Shown: positions 8,887 to 17,880 of the stretch, piece after piece
How positions within the stretch are numbered: the first letter of the stretch is position 1
Layout: the number at the start of each line of letters is the position of its first letter
NCBI RefSeq assembly: GCF_000147815.2
Contig: NC_015957.1
Location: 1,302,001 to 1,366,000 of the forward strand
Reading direction: 5' to 3'
Origin: Streptomyces violaceusniger Tu 4113
GTDB taxonomy: Bacteria > Actinomycetota > Actinomycetes > Streptomycetales > Streptomycetaceae
DNA: 64,000 nt
Notes under the pieces: generated by a model
Seen by the model: the letters and a program-made list of their open reading frames with translations, nothing else
The model's database searches: none
What the model was told of the DNA's origin: nothing
Translations under genes and position numbers: made by a program

Positions 8887-9723
8887 CTAGTTCAGCATCG
8901 CGCGGGCGGCGCGGGCCTCGTGGCGTACGGTCTCGGCGGCGTCGGGCCGCACCGCCTCCACCACCTCCGCGTAGTCCTCCAACTCCTTGGCGCCGGTCAT
9001 GAAGTCGCCCCGCTGCACCAGGAGTTGAGCCCGCTCGTAGCGCAGCTCGGCCGGGTGGCTGGGCAGCAGCAGGGACAGTTCGACCGCCCACAGCCGGACA
9101 TCGGTGCGCTCGGGGCGGGCGGACGCCCAGGCGCGGATGTTGTTGAGGATCCGCAGCACGATGTCCAGCGGCCCGGCCGGGCTCAGCATCGACGCGGAGA
9201 GTGGGGCGCCCGTGGCCCCCGACACCAGCGTCGCCGCGTCCTCACTGGACAGCGGCCGCCCGCCGTCGTACGGATCGGCCAGCACATGGCTTCCGTAAGG
9301 ATCGCCGAAGCCGACCACGAAGTGGCCCGGCAGCGCCACCCCGTACACCGGCGCGCCCGCCCGCCGCGCCACCTCCATCCACACCACGGACAGCAGGATC
9401 GGCAGTCCACGGCGGCGCCGCAGCACCGTGTGGAGGAGCGAGGACCCCAGCCGCCGGTAGTCGGCCGGGCCGCCCCGGAAGTCATGGCGCTCGCCGAGGA
9501 GGCGGGCCAGCGCGGCGGCCCAGTCCTCGGGGGCGCCGGGGGAGAAGGGGAGCTGACCGGCCAGCCGGTCGAGCTCGATCTGCGCTTCGTCGAGTCCGGC
9601 CTCGTCCAGTCCGGAATCGGCCTCCATGCCGACCAGCAGGCACAGCAGCGCCAGATCAGGGCGCTCTTCGCGGGCCGCGTCGGCGAACCGCCGGCGGCGG
9701 GACGTGTCGTTCATCCGTGGCAT
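8887..9723 (-). CDS. SirB1-family transglutaminase-like protein
   Basis: Predicted 278-residue cytoplasmic protein resembling the SirB1/Transglut_core2 family. Recognisable features are the segment RRGLPILLSVVWMEVARRAG, then VYGVALPGHFVVGFGD and VLADPYDGG, which keep His and Asp residues in family positions. In place of the usual catalytic Cys there is Ser or Trp near the start of that helix, so protease or transglutaminase activity is doubtful. The C-terminal part (LSLLLPSHPAELRYERAQLL) is TPR-like. A -10-like TACGAG six bases upstream of the ATG suggests a leaderless start. Function is unknown. Confidence 0.78.
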   Translation of the reverse strand: MPRMNDTSRRRRFADAAREERPDLALLCLLVGMEADSGLDEAGLDEAQIELDRLAGQLPFSPGAPEDWAAALARLLGERHDFRGGPADYRRLGSSLLHTVLRRRRGLPILLSVVWMEVARRAGAPVYGVALPGHFVVGFGDPYGSHVLADPYDGGRPLSSEDAATLVSGATGAPLSASMLSPAGPLDIVLRILNNIRAWASARPERTDVRLWAVELSLLLPSHPAELRYERAQLLVQRGDFMTGAKELEDYAEVVEAVRPDAAETVRHEARAARAMLN

Positions 9724-9741
9724 AGCCGACTCGTACCCTGC

Positions 9742-10758
9742 TCAGCGCACATCCTGTCCAGATGCGCGCCAGTGATGGTAGCTGTGGTGGACGGTGAAGC
9801 CCATGCCCTCGTAGAGGGCCTGCGCACCGTCATTGTCCGTCTCCACCTGGAGGTACGCGGCCGAGGCGCCCTCGTCGAGCGCCTTGCGGGCCAGCGCCGT
9901 CATCACGGCCTTGGCCAGGCCCTTGCGCCGCCGCTCCGGGGCGACCTCCACGGCGGTGAACCCGGCCCAGCGGCCGTCCACCACACAGCGCCCGATCGCG
10001 TCCGGGGCGTCTCCCTCCCGTCCCGCCACGGTGGCGAACCACACGGACGGGCCGCCCGACAGCACCGTCCGCGCCTCGGGGGAGGGCTCGCCGGACGACC
10101 GCTGATAGCGGGCCAGCCAGGCGTCGTCGAGTTGGCGGGAGAGCGTCACCGCCGAGGCGTCTGCGTCCAGGTCCCCGATGGGGGCGAGCGCGGCGGTGCG
10201 TATCCGCGACGAGACCTCACGCGTCCAGCCGCGGCTCTCCAGCTCCGCCGCGAGCAGCTCCTGGGTGCCCTCGGCGCCCGTGCTGACCTGGATGTACGCG
10301 GGCAGCTCGCGCGCCGCGTACCAGTCGGTCACCCGGCGCAGCGCCTCGTCGAGCCCCGTCCCGGGATCGCCGAGGGGCAGTACCGAATTGGCGCGCCGGG
10401 TGAATCCGCCGGAGGCGCGCAGCGTCCACTCGCCCAGCGGCTCGCTGATCATGGGCGGCCAGGCCCTGGCGGCGACCCGGTCCAGCTCGGGCGCGGTCGC
10501 GGCGGGGCCACGGCGGCGGGCCGGAGCGGCGGGCACCACTTTGCCCGCCACCAGGGACGACTCGGCGATCCGCACCGCCTCACCGGTGCGCCGCGTGATG
10601 GCGAGCGAGCCCTCGGTCCACGATGTGAGAACACCGACCACGTCGGTGAAGGTGGGGGCGGGCTCACGCTCTCCGGTGATCAACCTGACCGAGACGCGTT
10701 TTCCCACGTCATCCGGGGTGATCCGGACTTCAAGACGTCCGCCAGTGGTGAAATCCAC
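9742..10758 (-). CDS. GNAT-family N-acetyltransferase with N-terminal SH3-like domain
   Basis: Predicted 338-residue protein. The N-terminal 75 residues (KRVSVRLITGE to GEAVRIAESSLVAGKVVP) resemble the small barrel of the Mycobacterium Rv0428c-type proteins. A long middle region contains PLGEWTLRASGGFTRRANSVLPLGDPG, and the C-terminus has an acetyltransferase core with the acetyl-CoA loop RRKGLAKAVM and YLQVETDNDGAQALYEGMGF. The GTG start is at 10758. It is divergent from the ferredoxin gene and shares a 114-base promoter region with it. The substrate is unknown. Confidence 0.82.
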   Translation of the reverse strand: MDFTTGGRLEVRITPDDVGKRVSVRLITGEREPAPTFTDVVGVLTSWTEGSLAITRRTGEAVRIAESSLVAGKVVPAAPARRRGPAATAPELDRVAARAWPPMISEPLGEWTLRASGGFTRRANSVLPLGDPGTGLDEALRRVTDWYAARELPAYIQVSTGAEGTQELLAAELESRGWTREVSSRIRTAALAPIGDLDADASAVTLSRQLDDAWLARYQRSSGEPSPEARTVLSGGPSVWFATVAGREGDAPDAIGRCVVDGRWAGFTAVEVAPERRRKGLAKAVMTALARKALDEGASAAYLQVETDNDGAQALYEGMGFTVHHSYHHWRASGQDVR

Positions 10759-10872
10759 AGCTCAGTCAGCCCCTCATGTGCGTCTGGTGCCCAAGAACGG
10801 AGATACTAGGTGCGGGCATCGACGACGCCGCGCTCCCGCGCGATAGCAGCCCTAACGAGGAGGAACGACAGC

Positions 10873-11199
10873 GTGACCTACGTCATCGCGCAGCCTTGTG
10901 TCGACCTGAAAGACAAGGCGTGCATCGAGGAGTGCCCCGTCGACTGTATCTACGAGGGCCAGCGGTCCTTGTACATCCACCCGGACGAATGCGTCGACTG
11001 CGGGGCCTGTGAGCCGGTCTGCCCGGTCGAGGCGATCTTCTACGAGGACGACACTCCCGAGGAGTGGAAGGACTACTACAAGGCGAACGTCGAGTTCTTC
11101 GACGAGCTCGGTTCGCCCGGCGGTGCGAGCAAGCTCGGCCTGATCGAGCGGGACCACCCCTTCATCGCCGCGCTTCCGCCGCAGGAGCACGACGAGTAA
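10873..11199 (+). CDS. fdxA: 7Fe ferredoxin
   Basis: Predicted 108-residue electron carrier with one 3Fe-4S and one 4Fe-4S centre. Cysteines 9, 17, 21 and 25 give the C-x7-C-x3-CP pattern of seven-iron ferredoxins, and 40, 43, 46 and 50 give CxxCxxCxxxCP. The start is GTG 10873 with AGGAGGAAC upstream. A ferredoxin beside a PLP aminotransferase is the same arrangement as fdxC in mycobacteria. It is followed by a terminator hairpin, so it is probably monocistronic. Confidence 0.95.
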   Translation: MTYVIAQPCVDLKDKACIEECPVDCIYEGQRSLYIHPDECVDCGACEPVCPVEAIFYEDDTPEEWKDYYKANVEFFDELGSPGGASKLGLIERDHPFIAALPPQEHDE

Positions 11200-11233
11200 C
11201 CCTGCCCCGGCGACAGCGCCCGGAAGCAGCCGG

Positions 11234-11274
11234 CGGTCCCGTATGGCCTGTGGCCTGCGGGACCGGGCTGTTTT
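11234..11274 (+). terminator. Terminator after fdxA
   Basis: CGGTCCCG (11234-11241) pairs with CGGGACCG (11258-11265), followed by GGCTGTTTT. The stem is 8 bp with a 16-base loop and a short T-run. Confidence 0.65.
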
Positions 11275-11362
11275 CCCGGGCGCTCCCGGCGTTCCTGTGG
11301 GTCCCGGGTCTCTCCGGGATCCACCGGTCCGGCCGGAAGCCACCGGGTTCCCGGGCCCTCGG

Positions 11363-11400
11363 CCCGGGCAGTTCCGAAGAACCCGGGCAGTTCCGAAGAA
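11363..11400 (+). repeat. 19-bp direct duplication upstream of dapC
   Basis: Two adjacent copies of CCCGGGCAGTTCCGAAGAA at 11363-11381 and 11382-11400. The first forms the palindrome GTTC-CGAA-GAAC with the next base. They end 13 bases before the dapC GTG and so lie in its leader. They may be regulatory. Confidence 0.7.
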
Positions 11401-11413
11401 AGCGAGCCACCCC

Positions 11414-12511
11414 GTGCCACCCGTATCCGCCCGCCTCCCGGTCTTCCCCTGGGACCGGCTCGAACCGTACAAGGCGATCGCCGCAGCCCACCGCGACGGC
11501 ATCGTCGACCTCTCGGTGGGCACCCCCGTCGACCCGGTCCCCGAGCTGATCCGCGCGGCCCTCGCCGACGCCTCGGACAGCCCCGGCTATCCCACCGTCT
11601 GGGGCACGACCGCGCTGCGCGACGCCCTCACCGGCTGGGTGGAGCGGCGGCTGGGCGCGGCCCGGGTGACCCACACCCAGGTGCTGCCGGTGGTGGGCTC
11701 GAAGGAACTGGTGGCCTCGCTGCCCGCACAGCTCGGTCTCGGCCCCGGCGACCGGGTCGCCTTCCCGCGCCTCGCCTATCCGACGTACGAGGTGGGCGCG
11801 CGGCTGGCGGGCGCCGAGCCGGTGCCGTACGACGAGCCGACCGACCTCGACCCGGCCGGGCTGAAGCTCCTGTGGCTCAACTCCCCGTCCAACCCCACCG
11901 GCCGGGTGCTGTCCAAGGACGAGCTGCGCGCCGCGGTCGCCTGGGCCCGCGAGCACGGGGTGCTGGTGGTCAGCGACGAGTGCTATCTGGAGCTGGGCTG
12001 GGAGGCGGACCCGGTCTCCGTGCTCCACCCGGACATCTCCGGCGGGTCCTTCGAGGGGCTGGTGGCGGTCCACTCGCTGTCCAAGCGGTCCAACCTGGCG
12101 GGCTACCGGGCGGCCTTCCTCGCCGGTGACGAGGCGGTGCTGGGCGAGCTGCTGAAGATCCGCAAGCATGGCGGAATGATGGTGCCCGCACCGGTGCAGG
12201 CGGCCACGGTCGCGGCGCTCGGCGACGACAAGCACGTGACGGAGCAGCGCGAGCGCTATGAGCGGCGCCGGGCCGCGCTGCGGTCGGCGCTGGAGGGCCA
12301 GGGCTTCCGCATCGAGCACAGCGAGGCGTCGCTGTATCTGTGGGCGACGCGGGACGAGCCGTGCTGGGACACCGTGGGCGCCCTCGCCGAGCTGGGCATC
12401 CTGGTGGCCCCGGGCGAGTTCTACGGCGCGGCGGGGGAGCGGCACGTCCGGGTCGCGTTCACGGCGACCGACGAGCGCGTGGCGGCGGCGGTCCGGCGAC
12501 TGGCGGGCTGA
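11414..12511 (+). CDS. dapC: Succinyldiaminopimelate transaminase (DapC)
   Basis: Predicted 365-residue class I/II PLP aminotransferase that forms N-succinyl-LL-diaminopimelate in the lysine and peptidoglycan pathway. Visible features are the N-terminal FPWDRLEPYKA, NSPSNPTGRV, SDECYLELGW and the PLP lysine (about K224) in SLSKRSNLAGYR. GTG 11414 is preferred because similarity begins there. Frames upstream read through the leader repeats. dapE, a later step of the same pathway, lies 2.1 kb downstream. A strong terminator follows. Confidence 0.9.
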   Translation: MPPVSARLPVFPWDRLEPYKAIAAAHRDGIVDLSVGTPVDPVPELIRAALADASDSPGYPTVWGTTALRDALTGWVERRLGAARVTHTQVLPVVGSKELVASLPAQLGLGPGDRVAFPRLAYPTYEVGARLAGAEPVPYDEPTDLDPAGLKLLWLNSPSNPTGRVLSKDELRAAVAWAREHGVLVVSDECYLELGWEADPVSVLHPDISGGSFEGLVAVHSLSKRSNLAGYRAAFLAGDEAVLGELLKIRKHGGMMVPAPVQAATVAALGDDKHVTEQRERYERRRAALRSALEGQGFRIEHSEASLYLWATRDEPCWDTVGALAELGILVAPGEFYGAAGERHVRVAFTATDERVAAAVRRLAG

Positions 12512-12521
12512 AAGAGCCGAA

Positions 12522-12559
12522 GGGGCCCGGGGAGTTTCGCACTCCCCGGGCCCCTTTTT
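12522..12559 (+). terminator. Strong intrinsic terminator after dapC
   Basis: Perfect 14-bp stem (12522-12535 with 12541-12554), a five-base loop, then five T residues. One of the few classical rho-independent terminators in the window. Confidence 0.9.
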
Positions 12560-12560
12560 G

Positions 12561-12760
12561 CGGCTCGGTTCGCCTCCGGGGCGCTTTAGTCTCCCCCAGC
12601 TACCGCTGGGAGGTGCCCCCTGTCGACGGTCGACCGTGCTCGGTCGCCCACGCGGCGGCAGCCGCATATCGATCGGAGCCCTCGCGCGCGCTCTCCCTTT
12701 CGACAGCGACGCGCCCCTTCGGCTCGCCCCCAGCTACCGCTGGGAGGTACCCCCGGCCGG
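12561..12760 (+). repeat. Composite palindromic repeat, copy A
   Basis: About 200 bases with two copies of the hairpin CCCAGC-TACC-GCTGGG (near 12594 and 12729) joined by a spacer with GTCGACGGTCGACCG and GACGCGCCCCTTCGGCTCG. The same composite is found inverted at 23304-23459. Copy A has about 44 extra bases in its middle, around 12645-12690. Confidence 0.85.
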
Positions 12761-12765
12761 CGAAA

Positions 12766-13365
12766 TCAGCCGATCAGCGGCAGGCCCTTGATCGGCAGGT
12801 CCTTGACCGGGAGGTCCGCGCCCTGCGGGGCGCTGGGCGCGGGGGCCTGCGGGGCGGCGGCCTGGGCGGGCTGCGCGGGCTTGGCCGCCCTGCCCTTGCC
12901 CTTGGCGTGGGCGCCGCCCTTGCCATTTCCGTGTCCGAGGGCCCTGCCCTCGCCCTTACCGGCGACCTTGGCGTGGGCGGCCCTGGCCGGGGCGGCCTTG
13001 GCGGACTTGGTGGCGTTCGCGCCCTTGGCGGGCTTCGCCGGCTTCGCATGCTTCGCGGGTTTGGCAGGCTGGGCGGGCTTGGCCGGGGCCACGTTCGCCG
13101 GGGCGGTCCTGCCCGGCAGGATCTCCTTGACGGTCCCGCCGGCCTTGCTGCTGACGTCACCCGCCGTGCTCCCGACCTGCTGCGAGGCGACGTCGGCGAC
13201 CTCACCGACCGAGGCGGCGTCCAGCGAGGACAGCCCCAGCTTGGAGGACTGCGGCTGGGCCGGCTCCGCCGCACTCGCGACCCCGGCGGCGCCGACGACG
13301 GGTGCCGCGCTCGCCGCGACCAGCAGTGCGGCCCGGGCGATCCGACGGGTGAGAGGGAGGGACAT
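12766..13365 (-). CDS. Secreted Ala/Lys/Pro-rich protein
   Basis: Predicted 199-residue exported protein. The signal peptide MSLPLTRRIARAALL... ends near AGVASA-AE (about residue 33). This N-terminus matches a Streptomyces family usually mislabelled 'ATP-binding protein'. The middle carries PAKPAKHAKPAKPAK repeats and the C-terminus is GKGGAHAKGKGRAA, so it is very basic and likely disordered. No nucleotide-binding motif is seen. The start ATG at 13365 has AAAGGAG seven bases upstream. It may bind cell wall polymers, but function is unknown. Confidence 0.75.
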   Translation of the reverse strand: MSLPLTRRIARAALLVAASAAPVVGAAGVASAAEPAQPQSSKLGLSSLDAASVGEVADVASQQVGSTAGDVSSKAGGTVKEILPGRTAPANVAPAKPAQPAKPAKHAKPAKPAKGANATKSAKAAPARAAHAKVAGKGEGRALGHGNGKGGAHAKGKGRAAKPAQPAQAAAPQAPAPSAPQGADLPVKDLPIKGLPLIG

Positions 13366-13580
13366 GGTTCTCCTTTGGCGGAGGGACAATTGGTGTGCGG
13401 TGCCCGGCGATTCGGACGCTGTGAATACCGCGTGAACCCCGCGAAGGTTGCGGTGAGACAAGGCAAAGAGTTGGCAATGCGTCGCATAATCCGGTTCTGC
13501 GTGTAATACGCCCGGGCCATTCCTCCGCACGTGCCGCACAATGCGCCGTCAACCGCCCTGAACTGCGGTGATTCCATGCG

Positions 13581-14492
13581 CTATCGCATGGTGACGATCC
13601 GCACTTCCGCCCCGGAAATCCCCTTGACCGGACGCCAACCCGCCGCGGAATTCCGGGCGTTCCATTCGCGCTCGCCGTAAGAGACACGTTCGATGCGCAA
13701 CTCGTCCGAGTGGGCCACCGCCCAGTGCGCGATCTCCCAGCCGCGCTGCCCCGCGCGCCCCGGAGCCGCCGCCTTCGGCACCGGAACCACCACTGTGTGC
13801 GGCGAGGGGGCGGCCTGCTTGCCGCCGACGTGCCCGGCCGGGGCCGGCCGCGCCTCCGTCTCGGAGCCGAACTCCCGCTTCAGCGACGCCCGTACGCGCA
13901 GCGGATCGCCCGCCTGACCGTCGTCGGGCGGTCCCGGGCAGCTCAGGGCCGCCCCGGAGCGCCCGGTGAGGGCGCCGGTCAGCACCACCGCTTCGGTCTC
14001 GTGCTTCGCGTACGCCTGCGGGAAACCGCTGCGCTGCACCCGCTGCGCCGCCACCGTCAGCGGCAGCCGCGAATAGCCGGGCAACCGCACCAGGTCGTCG
14101 TAGAACTTCCCGGCGGCGTAGACCGGATCACGGATCTGCCGCACACTGCCCCAGCCCTGGGAGGGGCGTTGCTGGAACAGCCCCTGCGAATCCCGGTCCC
14201 CGTGGCGGATGGTGCGCAGCCCCGACTCCTGCAGGGCGGTGGCCAGCGCGATGGTGACGGCCCGTTCCGGCAGTCCGCGGGAGGCGGCCACGGCCTCGAT
14301 CGTGGCGGCGTTCACGGTCTGTTCGGGGGAGAGCCGCACATCCTCGCCGTTCGCCCGTACGACACAGCGCGGCGGTCCCACACCACCCGTCAGCAACTGC
14401 GCCGCCAGATATCCGGCCAGCGCCAGCAGTACGGCACAGGCGACCGCGGCCCGCAGCAGCCGGGCGCGGTGGGAGAAGACGGACAGGGGCAC
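13581..14492 (-). CDS. Membrane-anchored lysozyme-like (transglycosylase-like) protein
   Basis: Predicted 303-residue protein with an N-terminal membrane segment (about residues 8-32) and the rest outside. The middle resembles a lysozyme-like fold: [38 protein letters not shown] with a candidate catalytic Glu in ALQES, and [12 protein letters not shown]. The C-terminal 80 residues ([20 protein letters not shown]) form a separate module. Such genes are often labelled 'heavy metal transporter', which the sequence does not support. GTG 14492 is chosen, and GTG 14501 is also possible. The activity is inferred. Confidence 0.7.
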   Translation of the reverse strand: MPLSVFSHRARLLRAAVACAVLLALAGYLAAQLLTGGVGPPRCVVRANGEDVRLSPEQTVNAATIEAVAASRGLPERAVTIALATALQESGLRTIRHGDRDSQGLFQQRPSQGWGSVRQIRDPVYAAGKFYDDLVRLPGYSRLPLTVAAQRVQRSGFPQAYAKHETEAVVLTGALTGRSGAALSCPGPPDDGQAGDPLRVRASLKREFGSETEARPAPAGHVGGKQAAPSPHTVVVPVPKAAAPGRAGQRGWEIAHWAVAHSDELRIERVSYGEREWNARNSAAGWRPVKGISGAEVRIVTMR

Positions 14493-14647
14493 GCGCCACA
14501 CGGTACTGGAGCTCGCGCGGCCTCGCCGGATCATGGGCGCGGGGTGGGGAACGCCACGTCGCGAGCCGCTTGGGCGGCCAGGACCGGGGCCGCCTGGGCC
14601 GCCGTGGCCGGGGCCGCCTGGGCCGCCGGGCGCCACGGCCGACCGGC

Positions 14648-14653
14648 TAGGGT
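14648..14653 (+). promoter_or_regulatory. -10 box of leaderless dapE transcript
   Basis: TAGGGT ends seven bases before ATG 14661 and no Shine-Dalgarno sequence is present. It follows the divergent start of the lysozyme-like gene, so this 170-base interval carries both promoters. Confidence 0.45.
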
Positions 14654-14660
14654 CGGCCGT

Positions 14661-15731
14661 ATGGCACACCCAGAACTCGACCTGTCCCTGGACGCGGCCC
14701 GGCTCACCGCCCGGCTCGTCGACTTCCCCTCGGTCAGCGGTGAGGAGAAGGCGCTCGCCGACGCGGTGGAGCAGGCCCTGCGGGCCCTGCCGCATCTCAC
14801 CGTCGACCGGGACGGGGACGCCGTCGTCGCCCGTACGAACCTCGGGCGGGACGAGCGGGTCGTGCTGGCGGGCCATCTGGACACCGTGCCGATCGCCGAC
14901 AACGTGCCCTCCCGCCTCGACGACGACGGCGTGCTGTGGGGCTGCGGCACCTCCGATATGAAGTCGGGCGTCGCCGTACAACTGCGCATGGCCGCGACCG
15001 TGCCCGAGCCCAACCGCGACCTCACCTTCGTCTTCTACGACCACGAGGAGGTCGCCGCCGAGCTCAACGGGCTGGGGCGGCTGGCCAGGAATCACCCCGA
15101 GTGGCTGGCCGGGGACTTCGCCGTGCTGCTGGAGCCCACCGACGGCAAGGTCGAGGGCGGCTGCCAGGGCACGCTGCGGGTACGGGTGAGCACGCAGGGG
15201 CGGCGCGCCCACTCCGCGCGCAGTTGGCTCGGTGAGAACGCCATCCACAAGGCCGCGCCGATCCTGGACCGGCTGGCCGGATACGTCCCCCGGCGGGCGG
15301 AGATCGACGGGCTCACCTACCGCGAGGGCCTCAACGCGGTACGGATCGACGGCGGCCACGCGACCAATGTCATCCCGGACTTCTGCACGGTGACGGTGAA
15401 CTTCCGCTTCGCCCCCGACCGCTCCGAGGAAGAGGCGCTCGCGCACGTCCGCGAGGTCTTCACCGGCTTCGACATCGAGCTCACCGACAGCGCGCCCGGC
15501 GCCCTGCCCGGTCTCGGCCACCCGTCGGCCGCCGCCCTCGTGGCGACGCTCGGGGTGGAGGTGGCCCCCAAGGACGCCTGGACCGATGTCGCCCGCTTCT
15601 CGGCGCTCGGCGTGCCCGCGGTGAACTACGGACCCGGCGACCCGAAGCTGGCCCACACCCGCGAGGAGCACGTACCGGTCGCCGCCGTCCTGCAGGCCGA
15701 AGAACGACTGCGCACCTGGCTGGCCGGCTAG
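14661..15731 (+). CDS. dapE: Succinyl-diaminopimelate desuccinylase (DapE)
   Basis: Predicted 356-residue M20-family zinc hydrolase that releases LL-diaminopimelate for lysine and peptidoglycan. Metal and active-site motifs are [26 protein letters not shown] (metal-bridging Asp) and [10 protein letters not shown] (catalytic Glu pair). The dimerisation domain spans roughly residues 175-290, and a terminal metal-binding His is in [11 protein letters not shown]. The start ATG fits a leaderless transcript. It is separated from dapC by two secreted-protein genes on the other strand. Confidence 0.93.
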   Translation: MAHPELDLSLDAARLTARLVDFPSVSGEEKALADAVEQALRALPHLTVDRDGDAVVARTNLGRDERVVLAGHLDTVPIADNVPSRLDDDGVLWGCGTSDMKSGVAVQLRMAATVPEPNRDLTFVFYDHEEVAAELNGLGRLARNHPEWLAGDFAVLLEPTDGKVEGGCQGTLRVRVSTQGRRAHSARSWLGENAIHKAAPILDRLAGYVPRRAEIDGLTYREGLNAVRIDGGHATNVIPDFCTVTVNFRFAPDRSEEEALAHVREVFTGFDIELTDSAPGALPGLGHPSAAALVATLGVEVAPKDAWTDVARFSALGVPAVNYGPGDPKLAHTREEHVPVAAVLQAEERLRTWLAG

Positions 15732-16070
15732 CGGCGCCGGGCGGCCGGACCCGCTGCACGGGGTGTCCGGCCCCCGCCGGGGCTCCGCCCCTGGACCTCG
15801 CTCCTCAAACGCCGGAGGGGCTGTGGGTCGCGGCGATATGCGGCGGAGCCGCAAATGTCAGGCGCCGGGAAGGGGCGGGGAGGGGAGCAGCCCGCCGCAG
15901 GCGTCACGATCCGTCGGACATCGGCTGGCGGCGCCGGGCGGTCGTTGGAGCTGTGATCAGCGGTTCGGTGGGTGAGCGTGGCCGGGATTTCCGCTCCAGG
16001 CCGCCCGAGGGGGCCTACCCTGAACCACAGATCTTTGACCAGATCTTGGTCTTGGCGAAGGGAGCACACA
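15732..16070. other. 339-bp intergenic region between dapE and the LOG-family gene
   Basis: Holds the second dispersed palindromic element (15769-15823), a GCGGCGGAGCCGC stretch near 15841, and, close to the next gene, a palindrome GACCA-GATCT-TGGTC at 16037-16051. No gene is seen. Confidence 0.6.
15769..15823. repeat. Dispersed palindromic element, copy 2
   Basis: Same 55-bp element as 8190-8244, in the same orientation, again directly after a gene end. It carries CTCAAACGCC where copy 1 has CTCAAGCGCC. Confidence 0.8.
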
Positions 16071-16820
16071 GTGGGCAACGCCGAAGAAGAGCGAGCGCTG
16101 CACGAGCAGCGTCTGGGCCCGGTCGTGCGCCGCCGCCACCAGATGCGACCCGAGACGACCGATCAGCGGCTTCTGGACACCCAGGGGGCCACGCACTGGG
16201 TGCACGAGGACCCGTTCCGGGTGATGCGCATCCAGTCGGAGTTCGTCGAGGGCTTCGGCACCCTGGCGGAGCTCGGCCCGGCGATCAGCGTGTTCGGCTC
16301 CGCCCGTACGCCCGAGGGGTCCCCGGAGTACGAGGCGGGGGTCCGCATCGGCCGGGCCCTCGTCGAGGCGGGCTTCGGGGTGATCACCGGCGGCGGCCCG
16401 GGCGCGATGGAGGCCGCCAACCGCGGCGCGACCGAGGCGGGCGGCGTCTCGGTCGGCCTGGGCATCGAGCTGCCGTTCGAGCAGGGCCTGAACCCGTACG
16501 TCGACATCGGCGTCAACTTTCGCTACTTCTTCGTGCGAAAAACGATGTTTGTGAAGTACGCCCAGGGGTTTGTGGTGCTTCCTGGCGGGCTCGGCACGCT
16601 CGACGAGTGCTTCGAGGCGCTCACCCTCGTCCAGACCAAGAAGGTCACCCGCTTCCCGATCGTCCTGTTCGGCAGCGCCTACTGGAAGGGCCTGGTCGAC
16701 TGGCTCAGGAACACCCTGATCGCGGAGGGCAAGGCGTCCCCGCACGATCTGGACCTGTTCCACCTCACCGACGACATCGACGAGGTGATCGACCTGGTGA
16801 CCAAGGAGTCCGGCGTCTGA
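16071..16820 (+). CDS. LOG-family protein (TIGR00730, cytokinin riboside phosphoribohydrolase-like)
   Basis: Predicted 249-residue Rossmann-fold protein. The nucleotide-binding GGGPGAMEAANRGA and the family hallmark PGGLGTLDE are intact. About 60 N-terminal residues precede the domain. LOG proteins hydrolyse nucleoside monophosphates to base and ribose phosphate. GTG 16071 has a weak GGGAG upstream, and a palindrome lies at 16037-16051. The neighbouring folP-like, DivIVA-like and tag genes follow the same order as in mycobacteria (about Rv1205-Rv1210). Confidence 0.9.
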   Translation: MGNAEEERALHEQRLGPVVRRRHQMRPETTDQRLLDTQGATHWVHEDPFRVMRIQSEFVEGFGTLAELGPAISVFGSARTPEGSPEYEAGVRIGRALVEAGFGVITGGGPGAMEAANRGATEAGGVSVGLGIELPFEQGLNPYVDIGVNFRYFFVRKTMFVKYAQGFVVLPGGLGTLDECFEALTLVQTKKVTRFPIVLFGSAYWKGLVDWLRNTLIAEGKASPHDLDLFHLTDDIDEVIDLVTKESGV

Positions 16821-16881
16821 CGGCGCGCTCCTGGCGCCTTGCCGGGGCGGTCCCCGCCCGGCCGGTCCCCGGCGGGCTTCC

Positions 16882-17757
16882 TCAGGCCAGTCCCCGGCGG
16901 GCGACCGCCGGGGGCCGGTGGCCCGCGATGGACGACACCATGTCCAGCACCTGACGGGTCTCGGCCACCTCGTGCACCCGGTAGATCTGGGCCCCCAGCC
17001 AGGCCGATACCGCGGTCGTCGCGAGCGTGCCGATCAGCCGCTCCTTGACCGGCCGGTCCAGGCTCTCGCCGACGAAGTCCTTGTTGGACAGCGAGACCAG
17101 GACGGGCCAGCCGGTCTCCGTCAGCTCGCCCAGCCGGCGCGTCGCCTCCAGTGAGTGGCGGGTGTTCTTACCGAAGTCATGGCCCGGGTCGATCATGATC
17201 CCGTCGCGCCGCACCCCCAGTTCGAGGGCGCGGTCCGCGAGCTCCAGGGTGACCCGCAGGATGTCCTCCACCACATCGTCGTAGCCGATCCGGTGCGGGC
17301 GGGTGCGCGGCCGGGCCCCGCCCGCGTGGGTGCACACCAGCCCGACGCCGTGGCGGGCGGCGACCTCGGCCAGCTTGGGGTCGACCCCGCCCCAGGCGTC
17401 GTTGAGCAGATCCGCGCCCGCGGCGCAGACCGCCTCGCCGACCTCATGGCGCCAGGTGTCCACGCTGATCACCACGTCCGGATGGCGCCTGCGCACCTCG
17501 GCCACGAAGCCCACCGTGCGGTGCGCCTCCTCCTCGGCGCTCACTTCGTCACCCGGTCCGGCCTTGACGCCGCCGATGTCGATGATCGCGGCGCCGTCCG
17601 CGATGGCCTGCTCCACGCGGGCCAGGGCGGGCTCGTCGCGGAAGGTCGCACCCTGGTCGTAGAAGGAATCCGGTGTCCGGTTCACGATCGCCATGATCAC
17701 TCGCTCGTTCTCGCCGAACTCACGTCGTCCCAGCCGCAGCATCCGAACTTCCTTCAT
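16882..17757 (-). CDS. folP: FolP2-like dihydropteroate synthase homologue
   Basis: Predicted 291-residue TIM-barrel protein of the dihydropteroate synthase family. It keeps IDIGGVKAGPGDEV, ISVDTWRHEVG, LLNDAWGG, MIDPGHDFGKN and VSLSNKDFVGE. The first family motif reads AIVNRTPDSFYDQG rather than the usual NVTPDSFSDGG. That, and its position next to LOG, DivIVA-like and tag genes, matches mycobacterial FolP2, which I recall lacks synthase activity. The real folate enzyme is probably elsewhere. ATG 17757 has GGAAGAAG upstream, and ATG 17742 is an alternative. Confidence 0.85.
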   Translation of the reverse strand: MKEVRMLRLGRREFGENERVIMAIVNRTPDSFYDQGATFRDEPALARVEQAIADGAAIIDIGGVKAGPGDEVSAEEEAHRTVGFVAEVRRRHPDVVISVDTWRHEVGEAVCAAGADLLNDAWGGVDPKLAEVAARHGVGLVCTHAGGARPRTRPHRIGYDDVVEDILRVTLELADRALELGVRRDGIMIDPGHDFGKNTRHSLEATRRLGELTETGWPVLVSLSNKDFVGESLDRPVKERLIGTLATTAVSAWLGAQIYRVHEVAETRQVLDMVSSIAGHRPPAVARRGLA

Positions 17758-17880
17758 GTCTTCTTCCAGGTTGCGGGCAGCGACGATAACTGTCGGAGGG
17801 GCATGGCACGATCGGTGCAGACAGTTATCGAGGCCGACGGACACAGACTCAACCATGCATCTGACGGGGAGACGATCACC

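Noticed and set aside
11371..11382. LexA (SOS) box before dapC
   Set aside because: The palindrome is GTTC-N4-GAAC, whereas actinobacterial SOS boxes are GAAC-N4-GTTC.
12766..13365. ATP-binding protein
   Set aside because: Relatives are often given this name, but there is no Walker or other nucleotide-binding motif; the product is a secreted basic protein.
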